This document shows positions 1 to 7,369 of a DNA stretch of 64,000 bases, one piece after another (the stretch's first letter is position 1; the number at the start of each line of letters is the position of its first letter). This DNA comes from Nocardioides jejuensis (GTDB taxonomy: Bacteria; Actinomycetota; Actinomycetes; Propionibacteriales; Nocardioidaceae): positions 1 to 64,000 of the forward strand of contig NZ_SJZJ01000004.1 of assembly GCF_004337475.1 (NCBI RefSeq), in the 5' to 3' direction. The notes beneath the pieces are model-generated. The model searched no databases, was not told the origin of the DNA, and worked only from the letters and a program-made list of their open reading frames with translations. The position numbers and the translations under genes are program-made.

Positions 1-74
1 CGGATGCCGGGGGCCTTCTGCATTTTCACCATGTTCGCGTGCGCACGCACGACCTCACGGCCCTCGTGCAGGCG

Positions 75-110
75 ACCTCACGCTTGTGAAGGCATGCACA
101 AGCGTGAGGT
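75..110. promoter_or_regulatory. Perfect 14-bp inverted repeat upstream of narK1
   Basis: ACCTCACGCTTGTG (75-88) is the exact reverse complement of 97-110, with an 8-nt spacer. The left arm shares GACCTCACG with an additional direct copy at 51-59. It is either an operator for the nitrate locus or the terminator of a gene beyond the left edge. The extra direct half-site 23 bp away favours protein binding. Confidence 0.45.
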
Positions 111-130
111 GAATGCCGGTTTCCACGCCC

Positions 131-156
131 GTAACTGCGCGAAACACAGCCGTCAC
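131..156 (+). promoter_or_regulatory. Putative GlnR-type box upstream of narK1
   Basis: GTAAC (131), GAAAC (141) and GTCAC (152) occur in the alternating order of the actinobacterial GlnR a/b sites (GTnAC-n6-GAAAC repeats). The second spacing is the expected n6; the first is n5. The position, about 180 bp before the narK1 start, and the nitrate-assimilation context fit, but the match is partial. Confidence 0.4.
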
Positions 157-337
157 GAAAGTCCAGTGAAGCGGTGAGATTTTATTGACGCAGGGCCGTC
201 CGGCGCGCGCGGCCCACCGCAATGTCCGCTTCCTACGTTTCTCCCAACCCGGTGGACAGCACCGGAGACCCACCCCCGGAAGAGCCGCAGCGCCAGAGCT
301 GCCGCAGCGGATCCCGGCAAAGCGTCTGGAGCACGAC

Positions 338-1960
338 GTGAGCACTACCGAATACACGGCCCCAGCGGCCGCCGTGACCGCCAAGGGCGGCACCTGGATC
401 GAGGACTGGCGTCCCGAGGACGACGCGTTCTGGGAGAACGGTGGCAAGGCCATCGCCAAGCGGAACCTGCTGTGGTCCATCTTCGCCGAGCACCTCGGCT
501 TCTCGGTCTGGCTTCTCTGGTCGGTCTCGGCCGCGCTCATGGTGGCGCAGCGCCCGGAGTTCCTGGACACCTTCAACGTCGACCCCACGGGCAAGTCGGT
601 CAAGCTCTTCTACCTGATCGCCCTGCCCAACCTGGTCGGCTCCCTGGTCCGCATCCCCTACACGTTCGCGGTGCCGAAGTTCGGTGGCCGTAACTGGACG
701 GTCATCAGCGCGCTGCTGCTGCTGATCCCGACCGTGCTCTTCACCGTCGCGGTGCAGAACGCGGGCACGCCGTACTGGGCGTTCATGGTGATCGCCGCGA
801 CCGCCGGCTTCGGTGGTGGCAACTTCGCCTCCTCGATGGCGAACATCAACTTCTTCTACCCGGCCAAGGCCAAGGGTGCTGCGCTCGGCCTCAACGCCGC
901 CGGCGGCAACCTGGGTGTCGCGCTCATCCAGTTCTTCCTGCCGATCATCGTCGGTGCGGGCGGTGCCTTCGGCCTCGTCGTCGCCGCGAAGAAGACGAAC
1001 GCGATGGGCAAGCTCGTCCCGGACGTCCACCTCGAGTACGTCGGCTACCTGTACGCCGGTCTCGCGATCGTCGCCGCGCTCGGTGCCTTCTTCTTCATGA
1101 ACAACCTGCGTGAGGCGAAGTCCTCGCCGAAGGAGCAGCTCGCTGTCCTGAAGCAGAAGCACACCTGGGTGATGTCGTTCCTCTACATCGGCACCTTCGG
1201 GTCCTTCATCGGCTACTCGGCCGCGATGCCGCTGCTGCTCAAGATCAACTTCTTCCGCGCCCCGGTCCCGACCGCCCCGATCGGCATCAACTTCGTCTGG
1301 TACGCGTTCCTCGGTGCGCTCGTCGGCTCCATCGCCCGTCCCTTCGGCGGCTGGCTCGCTGACAAGTACGGCGGCGCCAAGGTCACCGTCGTCGCCTTCA
1401 CCGGCATGATCCTCGGCACCCTCGGTGTCTGGTACACGCTCACCCAGATGAAGTCCGTCGCCCCGCCGGACCCGGAGAAGCTGAAGGCCTGGAAGGCCGA
1501 CCCGACCACCTTCCCGGGCTGGGACGCGAACCCCTTCCTCATCGGTGTCCACGACGCCGTCACCTGGAACGCCAACCACATCTTCCCGGTGTTCCTGACG
1601 CTCTTCCTCCTGGTCTTCGCCTTCACCGGCATCGGTAACGGCTCGACCTACCGGATGATCCCGCTGATCCAGAAGCACAAGGCCACCGAGGCGACCGAGG
1701 AGGGCACGCAGGAGCGTCACCAGGCGCTGCTGGCCGCCACCAAGGAGTCGTCGGCAGTCATCGGCTTCGCCGGCTCCATCGGCGCCCTGGGCGGCTTCCT
1801 GATCCCGATCGTCTTCACCGCCCCGTGGGTGGCGAACCCGGTCGACTCGATCAAGTCGGCGTTCCTGATCTTCACCGCCTTCTACGTGATCTGCCTCGGC
1901 GTGACCTACTGGTTCTTCCTCAAGAAGTCCGGCAAGTCCCTCGGCCACGTCAAGATCTGA
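338..1960 (+). CDS. narK: NarK-family nitrate/nitrite transporter 1
   Basis: MFS permease of 540 residues that moves nitrate and/or nitrite across the cytoplasmic membrane. About twelve hydrophobic segments are visible. NarK-type glycine-rich signatures are present around residues 159-195 (GGGNFASSMANINFF and AAGGNLGVALIQF) and again near residue 431 (GIGNGSTYRMIPLI). The GTG start at 338 is chosen because GGAG lies 7 nt upstream and the family N-terminus (GGTWIEDWRPEDDAFW) follows; upstream in-frame codons look non-coding. It opens the nitrate cluster and is followed by a hairpin and a second narK copy. Whether it is an importer, a nitrite exporter or an antiporter cannot be told from sequence. 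Confidence 0.93.
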   Translation: MSTTEYTAPAAAVTAKGGTWIEDWRPEDDAFWENGGKAIAKRNLLWSIFAEHLGFSVWLLWSVSAALMVAQRPEFLDTFNVDPTGKSVKLFYLIALPNLVGSLVRIPYTFAVPKFGGRNWTVISALLLLIPTVLFTVAVQNAGTPYWAFMVIAATAGFGGGNFASSMANINFFYPAKAKGAALGLNAAGGNLGVALIQFFLPIIVGAGGAFGLVVAAKKTNAMGKLVPDVHLEYVGYLYAGLAIVAALGAFFFMNNLREAKSSPKEQLAVLKQKHTWVMSFLYIGTFGSFIGYSAAMPLLLKINFFRAPVPTAPIGINFVWYAFLGALVGSIARPFGGWLADKYGGAKVTVVAFTGMILGTLGVWYTLTQMKSVAPPDPEKLKAWKADPTTFPGWDANPFLIGVHDAVTWNANHIFPVFLTLFLLVFAFTGIGNGSTYRMIPLIQKHKATEATEEGTQERHQALLAATKESSAVIGFAGSIGALGGFLIPIVFTAPWVANPVDSIKSAFLIFTAFYVICLGVTYWFFLKKSGKSLGHVKI

Positions 1961-1977
1961 CGGACGCCACCACGAAC

Positions 1978-2021
1978 ACGCCGTACGTCGCCGGGTCCAG
2001 CTCCCCGGCGGCGTACGGCGT
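1978..2021 (+). terminator. Strong hairpin after narK1
   Basis: An 18-bp stem (1978-1995 with 2004-2021, one G.T wobble) closes an 8-nt loop 17 bp after the narK1 stop. There is no U-tract, as is common in high-GC actinobacteria. It separates the two transporter genes, implying that narK2 has its own promoter. Confidence 0.7.
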
Positions 2022-2042
2022 CGTGTGCGTGGAGAAGAGGTT

Positions 2043-2058
2043 GTCACCTCCGCGAAAC
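2043..2058 (+). promoter_or_regulatory. GlnR-like box upstream of narK2
   Basis: GTCAC-n6-GAAAC is a perfect half of the GlnR a/b site. Weaker continuations in the 11-bp register follow (GAACG at 65, GAAAT near 75). It lies 70 bp before the narK2 start, after the terminator, so it can control only narK2 and genes downstream. Confidence 0.5.
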
Positions 2059-2127
2059 AAACGGGAACGGGCGCGAAATCCTCGGCACCTACCTTGGCGA
2101 TGTATTCCGACTCGAGGAGCTGGCTCG

Positions 2128-3624
2128 ATGACCCCCACCCTTGCTGCGCCGCCGCAGATCCCCTCCACGGCCCCTGCCGGTGGCACCTGGATCGACGAGT
2201 GGCACCCGGAGGATGACGGCTACTGGGAGGCCGTGGGCCGTGAGGTCGCCCGCCGCAACCTGGCCTGCTCGATCTTCGCCGAGCACGTCGGCTTCTCGGT
2301 CTGGCTGCTCTTCTCGGTCCTGGCGGCCTACCTGCCGTTCCAGGGCTTCGACTTCTCGGTCTCGCAGCTCTTCCTGCTGGTCGCGCTGCCGAACCTCGTC
2401 GGCGCGCTGCTCCGCCTGCCCTACACCTTCCTGCTGGGTCGGCTGGGTGGGCGCAACTGGGCGACGATCAAGACGTCGTTGCTGCTCCTGCCGACGCTCT
2501 CGTTCGCCTACTTCGTGCAGCACCCGGGCACGCCGTACGCCGTCTTCGTCGGCATCGCGCTGCTGGTCGGCCTCGGTGGCGGTGGCTTCGCCTCGTCGAT
2601 GGCGAACATCAACTTCTTCTTCCCGGCGAGCGCCAAGGGCATCGCGCTGGGTCTCAACGCGGCCGGCGGCAACCTCGGCGGCGCCGTCATGCAGTTCGTC
2701 GTGCCGATGGTCGTCGGTGCCGGCGGCTGCTTCGGCTTGGTCAAGGGCGGCGTGCTGCACCTGCAGGTGGCGGCGTACCTCTACGCCGGCCTCGCGGCGG
2801 TCGCGGCGTTCCTGGCCTTCCGGAACATGAACAACCTGCGCGACGCGAAGTCCAGCCCCAAGGCGGTGCTGGCTCTCTTCGGCCACAAGCACACCTGGGT
2901 GATGTCGCTGCTCTACATCGGTACCTTCGGCTCCTTCATCGGGTACGCCGCTGCGATGCCGCTCCTGATCCGCCTCAACTTCGCGGTCATCGACCCGCAG
3001 ACCGCGCAGATCACCGGCATCCACTTCGCCTGGTACGCCTTCATCGGCGCTCTCGTCGGTGCGCTCTTCCGTCCTGTCGGCGGCTGGCTGGCGGACCGTT
3101 TCGGCGGCGCGCGCGTCACGCTCTGGGCCTTCGTGGCGATGATCCTCGGCACGCTCGGCGTCCTCGCCACGCTCGCGCAGGTCACGCCGAACCCGGCCAA
3201 GGACCCGGCGATCGCGCTCGGCAACCAGCACCTGTTCGTCTGGTTCCTGCTCAGCTTCACGTTCATCTTCGCCGCGACCGGCGTGGGCAACGGGTCGACG
3301 TACCGGATGATCCCGCTGATCTGGCGTCACAAGCACACCGCTGACGCGGAGACCTCCGCGGAGCACGAGGCGGGCGTCGTCCGGGCGACCAAGGAGGCCT
3401 CCGCGGTCATCGGCATCGCCGGCGCGGTGGGTGCCCTCGGTGGCTTCCTGATCCCGATGGCCTTCGGTGCGCCGTGGGTGTCCGACCCGTTCGCCGCGGT
3501 CCGCACGGCGTTCATCGTCTTCGCGGGCTACTACGTCTTCTGCCTGGTGCTGACCTGGTTCGAGTTCACCCGCAAGCACCTCTTCACCGACCGCATCCCG
3601 AGCCTGGCGCACGCCCGCATCTGA
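2128..3624 (+). CDS. narK: NarK-family nitrate/nitrite transporter 2
   Basis: Second MFS nitrate/nitrite permease, 498 residues, clearly paralogous to the first. It shares the N-terminal GGTWIDEWHPEDDGYW block, the GGGGFASSMANINFF and NAAGGNLGGAVMQF motifs and the late GVGNGSTYRMIPLIW motif. It lacks the insert of about 40 residues found before the last helices of the first copy (rich in Lys, Pro, Trp). The ATG at 2128 is supported by AGGAG 8 nt upstream. It sits 70 bp before the nitrate reductase gene and is probably co-transcribed with it. One copy may import nitrate while the other exports nitrite, or they may differ in affinity; sequence alone does not decide. Confidence 0.92.
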   Translation: MTPTLAAPPQIPSTAPAGGTWIDEWHPEDDGYWEAVGREVARRNLACSIFAEHVGFSVWLLFSVLAAYLPFQGFDFSVSQLFLLVALPNLVGALLRLPYTFLLGRLGGRNWATIKTSLLLLPTLSFAYFVQHPGTPYAVFVGIALLVGLGGGGFASSMANINFFFPASAKGIALGLNAAGGNLGGAVMQFVVPMVVGAGGCFGLVKGGVLHLQVAAYLYAGLAAVAAFLAFRNMNNLRDAKSSPKAVLALFGHKHTWVMSLLYIGTFGSFIGYAAAMPLLIRLNFAVIDPQTAQITGIHFAWYAFIGALVGALFRPVGGWLADRFGGARVTLWAFVAMILGTLGVLATLAQVTPNPAKDPAIALGNQHLFVWFLLSFTFIFAATGVGNGSTYRMIPLIWRHKHTADAETSAEHEAGVVRATKEASAVIGIAGAVGALGGFLIPMAFGAPWVSDPFAAVRTAFIVFAGYYVFCLVLTWFEFTRKHLFTDRIPSLAHARI

Positions 3625-3694
3625 CCGGAGCAGACGGGTCCGTCCCGTCGGCTGCCAGACTCGCCCCACGATCCCGCCACCGCGAGGAGACCCC

Positions 3695-5779
3695 ATGAGC
3701 ACCACCACCCACTGCCCCTACTGCTCCCTGCAGTGCGGCATGCGGCTCTCGCGCCCTGAGGGGTCGCGCACTGTCGAGGTGTCGGAGTGGGCGGAGTTCC
3801 CGGTCAACAAGGGTGCGATGTGCCGCAAGGGCTTCACCTCCGCCCAGCTCCTCCGCAACCCCGAGCGCCTCACCACGCCGCTGATCAAGGACGAGGTCAC
3901 GGGGGAGTACCGCGGTGTGTCGTGGGACGAGGCGCTTGACTTCGTCGGTGCCCGCCTCGCCGACATCCGCGAGGAGCACGGCGCGGACGCGATTGGCATC
4001 TTCGGTGGCGGTGGCCTGACCAACGAGAAGTCCTACCAGCTCGGCAAGTTCGCCCGGGTCGCCGTCGGCACGTCCCAGATCGACTACAACGGCCGCTGGT
4101 GCATGAGCTCGGCGGCCAACGCCGGCATCCGCGCCTTCGGCGTGGACCGTGGCCTGCCGTTCCCGCTCGCGGACATCGAGGAGACCGACGTCCTCGTGCT
4201 CGTCGGCTCGAACATGGCCGAGACGATGCCGCCGGCAGCGCGTCACCTCTCTGCGCTGCGGGAGAAGGGCGGCAAGGTCATCGTGATCGACCCGCGCAAG
4301 ACCTCGACGGCCACCAACGCCGACGTCGTCCTGCAGCCGGTGCCGGGCTCGGACCTCGCCCTCGCCCAGTCTCTGCTCCACCTGATCATCGGCAACTGCC
4401 ACGTCGACGAGGCCTACGTGGCCGAGCGGACGACGGGCTGGGACGCCGTGAAGGCCTCCGTCATGGCCTGGTGGCCGGAGCGCGGCGAGCGCGTCACCGG
4501 CATCACCGCGCCGGAGCTCCGTGAGGTCGCCGAGATCCTCGGCACCGCGGAGAAGGTCACCATCCTGACGGCCCGCGGTGCGGAGCAGCAGGCCCAGGGC
4601 GCCGACACCGTCGTGGCCTGGATCAACATCGCTCTCGCGCTCGGCATGCCCGGCAAGCAGTACGCCGGCTACGGCTGCCTCACCGGCCAGGGCAACGGCC
4701 AGGGCGGTCGCGAGCACGGCCAGAAGGCCGACCAGCTGCCCGGCTACCGGATGATCGACGACCCGGCCGCGCGCGAGCACGTCGCCGGCGTCTGGGGCAT
4801 CGACCCGGCCACGATCCCGGGCAAGGGCCGGTCGGCGTACGAGCTGCTGGATGCGCTCGGCCAGGAGAACGGCCCCAAGGCCCTGCTGGTCTTCGGGTCC
4901 AACATCATCGTCAGCGCTCCCAACGCCAACCACGTGGGCTCGCGCCTGGATGCGCTCGACCTGCTCGTCGTCTGCGACATGGTGATGAGCGAGACCGCCG
5001 CGCGGGCCGACGTGATCCTGCCGATCACGCAGTGGGCGGAGGAGAGCGGCACGATGACCAACCTCGAGGGCCGGGTCATCCTGCGCCAGCGCGCGATCAC
5101 GCCGCCTGCAGGCGTACGCAGCGACCTCGAGATCATCAGCGGCCTCGCGGAGCGGCTGAAGTCGCCGATCGCGTTCTCGACCGATGCCGAGGAGATCTTC
5201 GGTGAGCTCGGGCGGGCCAGTGCGGGTGGCAAGGCCGACTACTCCGGCATCACGTGGGACCTCGTCGCCGAGCAGAAGGGCGTCTTCTGGCCCGCGCCTG
5301 CTGGCCAGGTCAACGCCGACGGGACGGTCGGCACCGAGCGCCTCTTCGCGGACCGCTTCTTCACCCCCGACGGCCGCGCGAACTTCATCGCCGTGGAGCA
5401 CGGCGGCCCGGCGGAGGAGCCGGATGCGGAGTTCCCGCTCTACCTGACGACGGGCCGCGTGCTCGCGCAGTACCAGTCCGGTGCCCAGACCCGACGCATC
5501 AAGGACCTGCCCGACGAGGGCGCCTTCGTCGAGCTGCACCCGATGCTCGCCCGGCGAATCGGCGTCGTTGACGGAATGTCGGTCACGCTCGAGACTCGGC
5601 GCGGTGCGATGGTTGCTCCCGTCAGGGTCACGGCGACCATCCGGCAGGACACGGTCTTCGTGCCGTTCCACTGGGTCGGCGCCAACAAGCTGACCAACGA
5701 CGCGCTCGACCCGTACTCCCGGATGCCGGAGTTCAAGGTCTGCGCGGCGCGGATCTCGACGGCGGAGGGTGCGGCATGA
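3695..5779 (+). CDS. Assimilatory nitrate reductase, molybdopterin catalytic subunit
   Basis: Cytoplasmic molybdopterin-guanine-dinucleotide oxidoreductase of 694 residues that reduces nitrate to nitrite. The N-terminus has the four [4Fe-4S] cysteines (C7, C10, C14, C43) in CPYCSLQC and MCRKGF. The likely molybdenum ligand is Cys136 in GRWCMSSAANAG. The C-terminal dinucleotide-binding domain starts near FPLYLTTGRVLAQYQSG. No signal peptide or Tat motif is present, which separates it from periplasmic Nap. ATG is preceded by GAGGAG. Its stop overlaps the next start (ATGA), so it is coupled to the flavoprotein that probably feeds it electrons. It is called nasA, nasC, nasN or narB in different species, so no symbol is assigned. 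Confidence 0.9.
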   Translation: MSTTTHCPYCSLQCGMRLSRPEGSRTVEVSEWAEFPVNKGAMCRKGFTSAQLLRNPERLTTPLIKDEVTGEYRGVSWDEALDFVGARLADIREEHGADAIGIFGGGGLTNEKSYQLGKFARVAVGTSQIDYNGRWCMSSAANAGIRAFGVDRGLPFPLADIEETDVLVLVGSNMAETMPPAARHLSALREKGGKVIVIDPRKTSTATNADVVLQPVPGSDLALAQSLLHLIIGNCHVDEAYVAERTTGWDAVKASVMAWWPERGERVTGITAPELREVAEILGTAEKVTILTARGAEQQAQGADTVVAWINIALALGMPGKQYAGYGCLTGQGNGQGGREHGQKADQLPGYRMIDDPAAREHVAGVWGIDPATIPGKGRSAYELLDALGQENGPKALLVFGSNIIVSAPNANHVGSRLDALDLLVVCDMVMSETAARADVILPITQWAEESGTMTNLEGRVILRQRAITPPAGVRSDLEIISGLAERLKSPIAFSTDAEEIFGELGRASAGGKADYSGITWDLVAEQKGVFWPAPAGQVNADGTVGTERLFADRFFTPDGRANFIAVEHGGPAEEPDAEFPLYLTTGRVLAQYQSGAQTRRIKDLPDEGAFVELHPMLARRIGVVDGMSVTLETRRGAMVAPVRVTATIRQDTVFVPFHWVGANKLTNDALDPYSRMPEFKVCAARISTAEGAA

Positions 5780-7203
5780 GTGCAGACAAGATCGACCAGC
5801 GGAAGCGGCGCGAGCGGCTGGTCATCGTCGGCAACGGCATGGCGACGACCCGGCTCGTCGAGGAGCTCGTCGCGCGCCAGTACGACGGCGACATCATCGT
5901 GCTCGGCGACGAGGACCACCCGGCGTACAACCGGATCCTGCTGTCGGCGGTGCTCGAGGGCACCCACCCGATCGACGCGCTGACGCTGCGCCAGCCCGAG
6001 TGGTACGCCGGCCAGGGCGTCGACCTGCGCACGGGCGCCCGCGTGCTCGAGGTCGAGCGCGAGCTGCGCGACGTGATGCTGGTCGACGGCACCAAGATCG
6101 AGTTCGACAAGCTGGTGCTCGCCACCGGCGCGATCCCGACGCTGCCCCCGATCCGCGGCCTCGTGCAGCTCGACGGATCGCTGCACCCGAAGGTCCACGC
6201 CTTCCGGAGCCTGGCGGACTGCGAGCGCCTGATCGAAGCCGTCGAGGCGCTGCCGGAGGGTTCGCGGGCCGTCGTCGTCGGCGGCGGACTGCTCGGCCTC
6301 CAGGTGGCCCGTGCGCTCAGCGTCCGCGGCGTCGCGACCGAGGTCGTCGAGGGCACCGAGCACCTGCTGTCGCAGCAGGTCGACCGCCGTGGCGGCACGG
6401 TCCTCAAGCGTCACCTCAAGAAGCTCGGCACCGAGGTCTACACCGGTGCCCGCGCGGTGCGGCTGACCGATGAGGGTCTCAAGCTCGACAACGGCTTCTC
6501 GCTCGAGACCGACCTCGTCGTGCTCACCGCCGGCGGTCGTCCCTCGACCGCGCTGGCCCGCCGTGCCGGCCTGACCGTACGCCGCGGCGTCGTGGTCGGT
6601 GACCAGCTGCAGTCGATCGACGATGACGCGATCTTCGCGATCGGTGACTGCGCTGAGCACGACGGCAAGGTGACCGGCTTCGTGCCGCCGGCGTGGGAGC
6701 AGGCGTCCCTGCTCGCCGCCCACCTGACCGGCGAGGACGTGAAGTACGCGGGGTCCCGTGCCGTGGCCCGGCTGCGCGCCACCGGCCTGGACGTCGCCGT
6801 GCTCGGCGACCCGGAGCACACCGAGGGCGACGTCGTCGAGGTGACCAACCCGATCGTCGGCACGCACCGCAAGCTCGTCGTCGACGGCAACATCATCGTC
6901 GCGGGCACGCTGATCGGTGACCTGTCGCGCATCGGCCTGATCACCCAGCTCTTCGACCGCCGCACGATCCTCGCCGACTCCGAGCCGGGTGAGCTGCTGA
7001 TGGCGGAGCGCCTCGAGGCCGACAGCTCGATCCTGCTGCCCGACGAGGCCGAGGTCTGCGCCTGTGCTGGCGTCAGCGCCGGCCGGATCCGCGCCTGCCG
7101 CACGTTCGAGGAGGCGCGCGAGAAGACGCGTGCCACCACGGGCTGTGGGGGATGCGCATCGGTCGTCAAGGAGCTCATTGAGTCGGCCAAGGCGCCGGTC
7201 TGA
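5776..7203 (+). CDS. FAD/NAD(P)-dependent electron-transfer subunit of nitrate reductase
   Basis: Flavoprotein of 475 residues resembling the N-terminal half of NirB and Bacillus NasB. It has an FAD-binding start (VIVGNGMATTRLVEEL), a second dinucleotide fold (VVVGGGLLGLQVA, near residue 170), a GDCAEHDG motif and a C-terminal BFD-like [2Fe-2S] module with CAC, then C, then GCGGC. It overlaps the nitrate reductase stop by four bases, so the pair is almost certainly a functional unit that passes NAD(P)H electrons to the molybdenum enzyme. No siroheme domain follows, so it is not itself a nitrite reductase. Confidence 0.85.
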   Translation: MSADKIDQRKRRERLVIVGNGMATTRLVEELVARQYDGDIIVLGDEDHPAYNRILLSAVLEGTHPIDALTLRQPEWYAGQGVDLRTGARVLEVERELRDVMLVDGTKIEFDKLVLATGAIPTLPPIRGLVQLDGSLHPKVHAFRSLADCERLIEAVEALPEGSRAVVVGGGLLGLQVARALSVRGVATEVVEGTEHLLSQQVDRRGGTVLKRHLKKLGTEVYTGARAVRLTDEGLKLDNGFSLETDLVVLTAGGRPSTALARRAGLTVRRGVVVGDQLQSIDDDAIFAIGDCAEHDGKVTGFVPPAWEQASLLAAHLTGEDVKYAGSRAVARLRATGLDVAVLGDPEHTEGDVVEVTNPIVGTHRKLVVDGNIIVAGTLIGDLSRIGLITQLFDRRTILADSEPGELLMAERLEADSSILLPDEAEVCACAGVSAGRIRACRTFEEAREKTRATTGCGGCASVVKELIESAKAPV

Positions 7204-7218
7204 GCCCCGCCGCCGTGT

Positions 7219-7236
7219 GCGTGACGTCGGTCACGC
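7219..7236. promoter_or_regulatory. 18-bp palindrome between flavoprotein gene and nirB
   Basis: GCGTGAC-GTCG-GTCACGC is a perfect palindrome starting 16 bp after the flavoprotein stop. The arms are short for a terminator (7 bp) and could equally be an operator for the nirB promoter. Confidence 0.4.
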
Positions 7237-7261
7237 CACGCGGGGGCGTGCGCGCAGATGC

Positions 7262-7315
7262 AACATTCGGGTCTGTGGGTGCGTGATCTGTTTCCTGCCC
7301 GAAACATTCGGAAAC
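7262..7315 (+). promoter_or_regulatory. nirB upstream control region with GlnR-like elements
   Basis: Contains GTTTC (7290)-n6-GAAAC (7301)-n5-GAAAC (7311) and two exact copies of AACATTCGG (7262-7270 and 7303-7311). GAAAC elements are the conserved half of GlnR boxes. The 41-bp-spaced direct repeat suggests a second DNA-binding protein, for which the NnaR-type regulator encoded downstream is the natural candidate. Confidence 0.4.
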
Positions 7316-7369
7316 TCACCGGGCACACTGCGTCTTTAGCGTTGGGGACGAGCTGAAAGGCAGGTCCCC

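Larger units (their letters stand above)
1..337. other. Leader/regulatory region before narK1
   Basis: No convincing gene is seen here. The stretch holds direct copies of GACCTCACG at 51-59 and 74-82, a perfect 14-bp inverted repeat (75-88 with 97-110) and a GlnR-like run GTAAC-n5-GAAAC-n6-GTCAC at 131-156. A reading frame continuous with the transporter runs back to 185, but that part is low-complexity Arg/Pro-rich and lacks family similarity, so it is treated as 5' leader. The extreme left could hold the start of a minus-strand gene leaving the window (ATG at 32), which cannot be judged from eleven codons. Confidence 0.5.

Noticed and set aside
1-32. Possible start of a minus-strand gene at 32 leaving the window
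   Set aside because: Only eleven codons are visible and there is no ribosome-binding site, so a gene cannot be supported.
185-337. N-terminal extension of narK1 from 185
   Set aside because: The added residues are Arg/Pro-rich with no family similarity, and the GTG at 338 has a well-spaced GGAG.
233-2047. 604-codon open frame antisense to narK1
   Set aside because: Shadow frame of a GC-rich gene; composition is Asp/Arg/Glu/Gly-repetitive and codon third positions fit the opposite strand.
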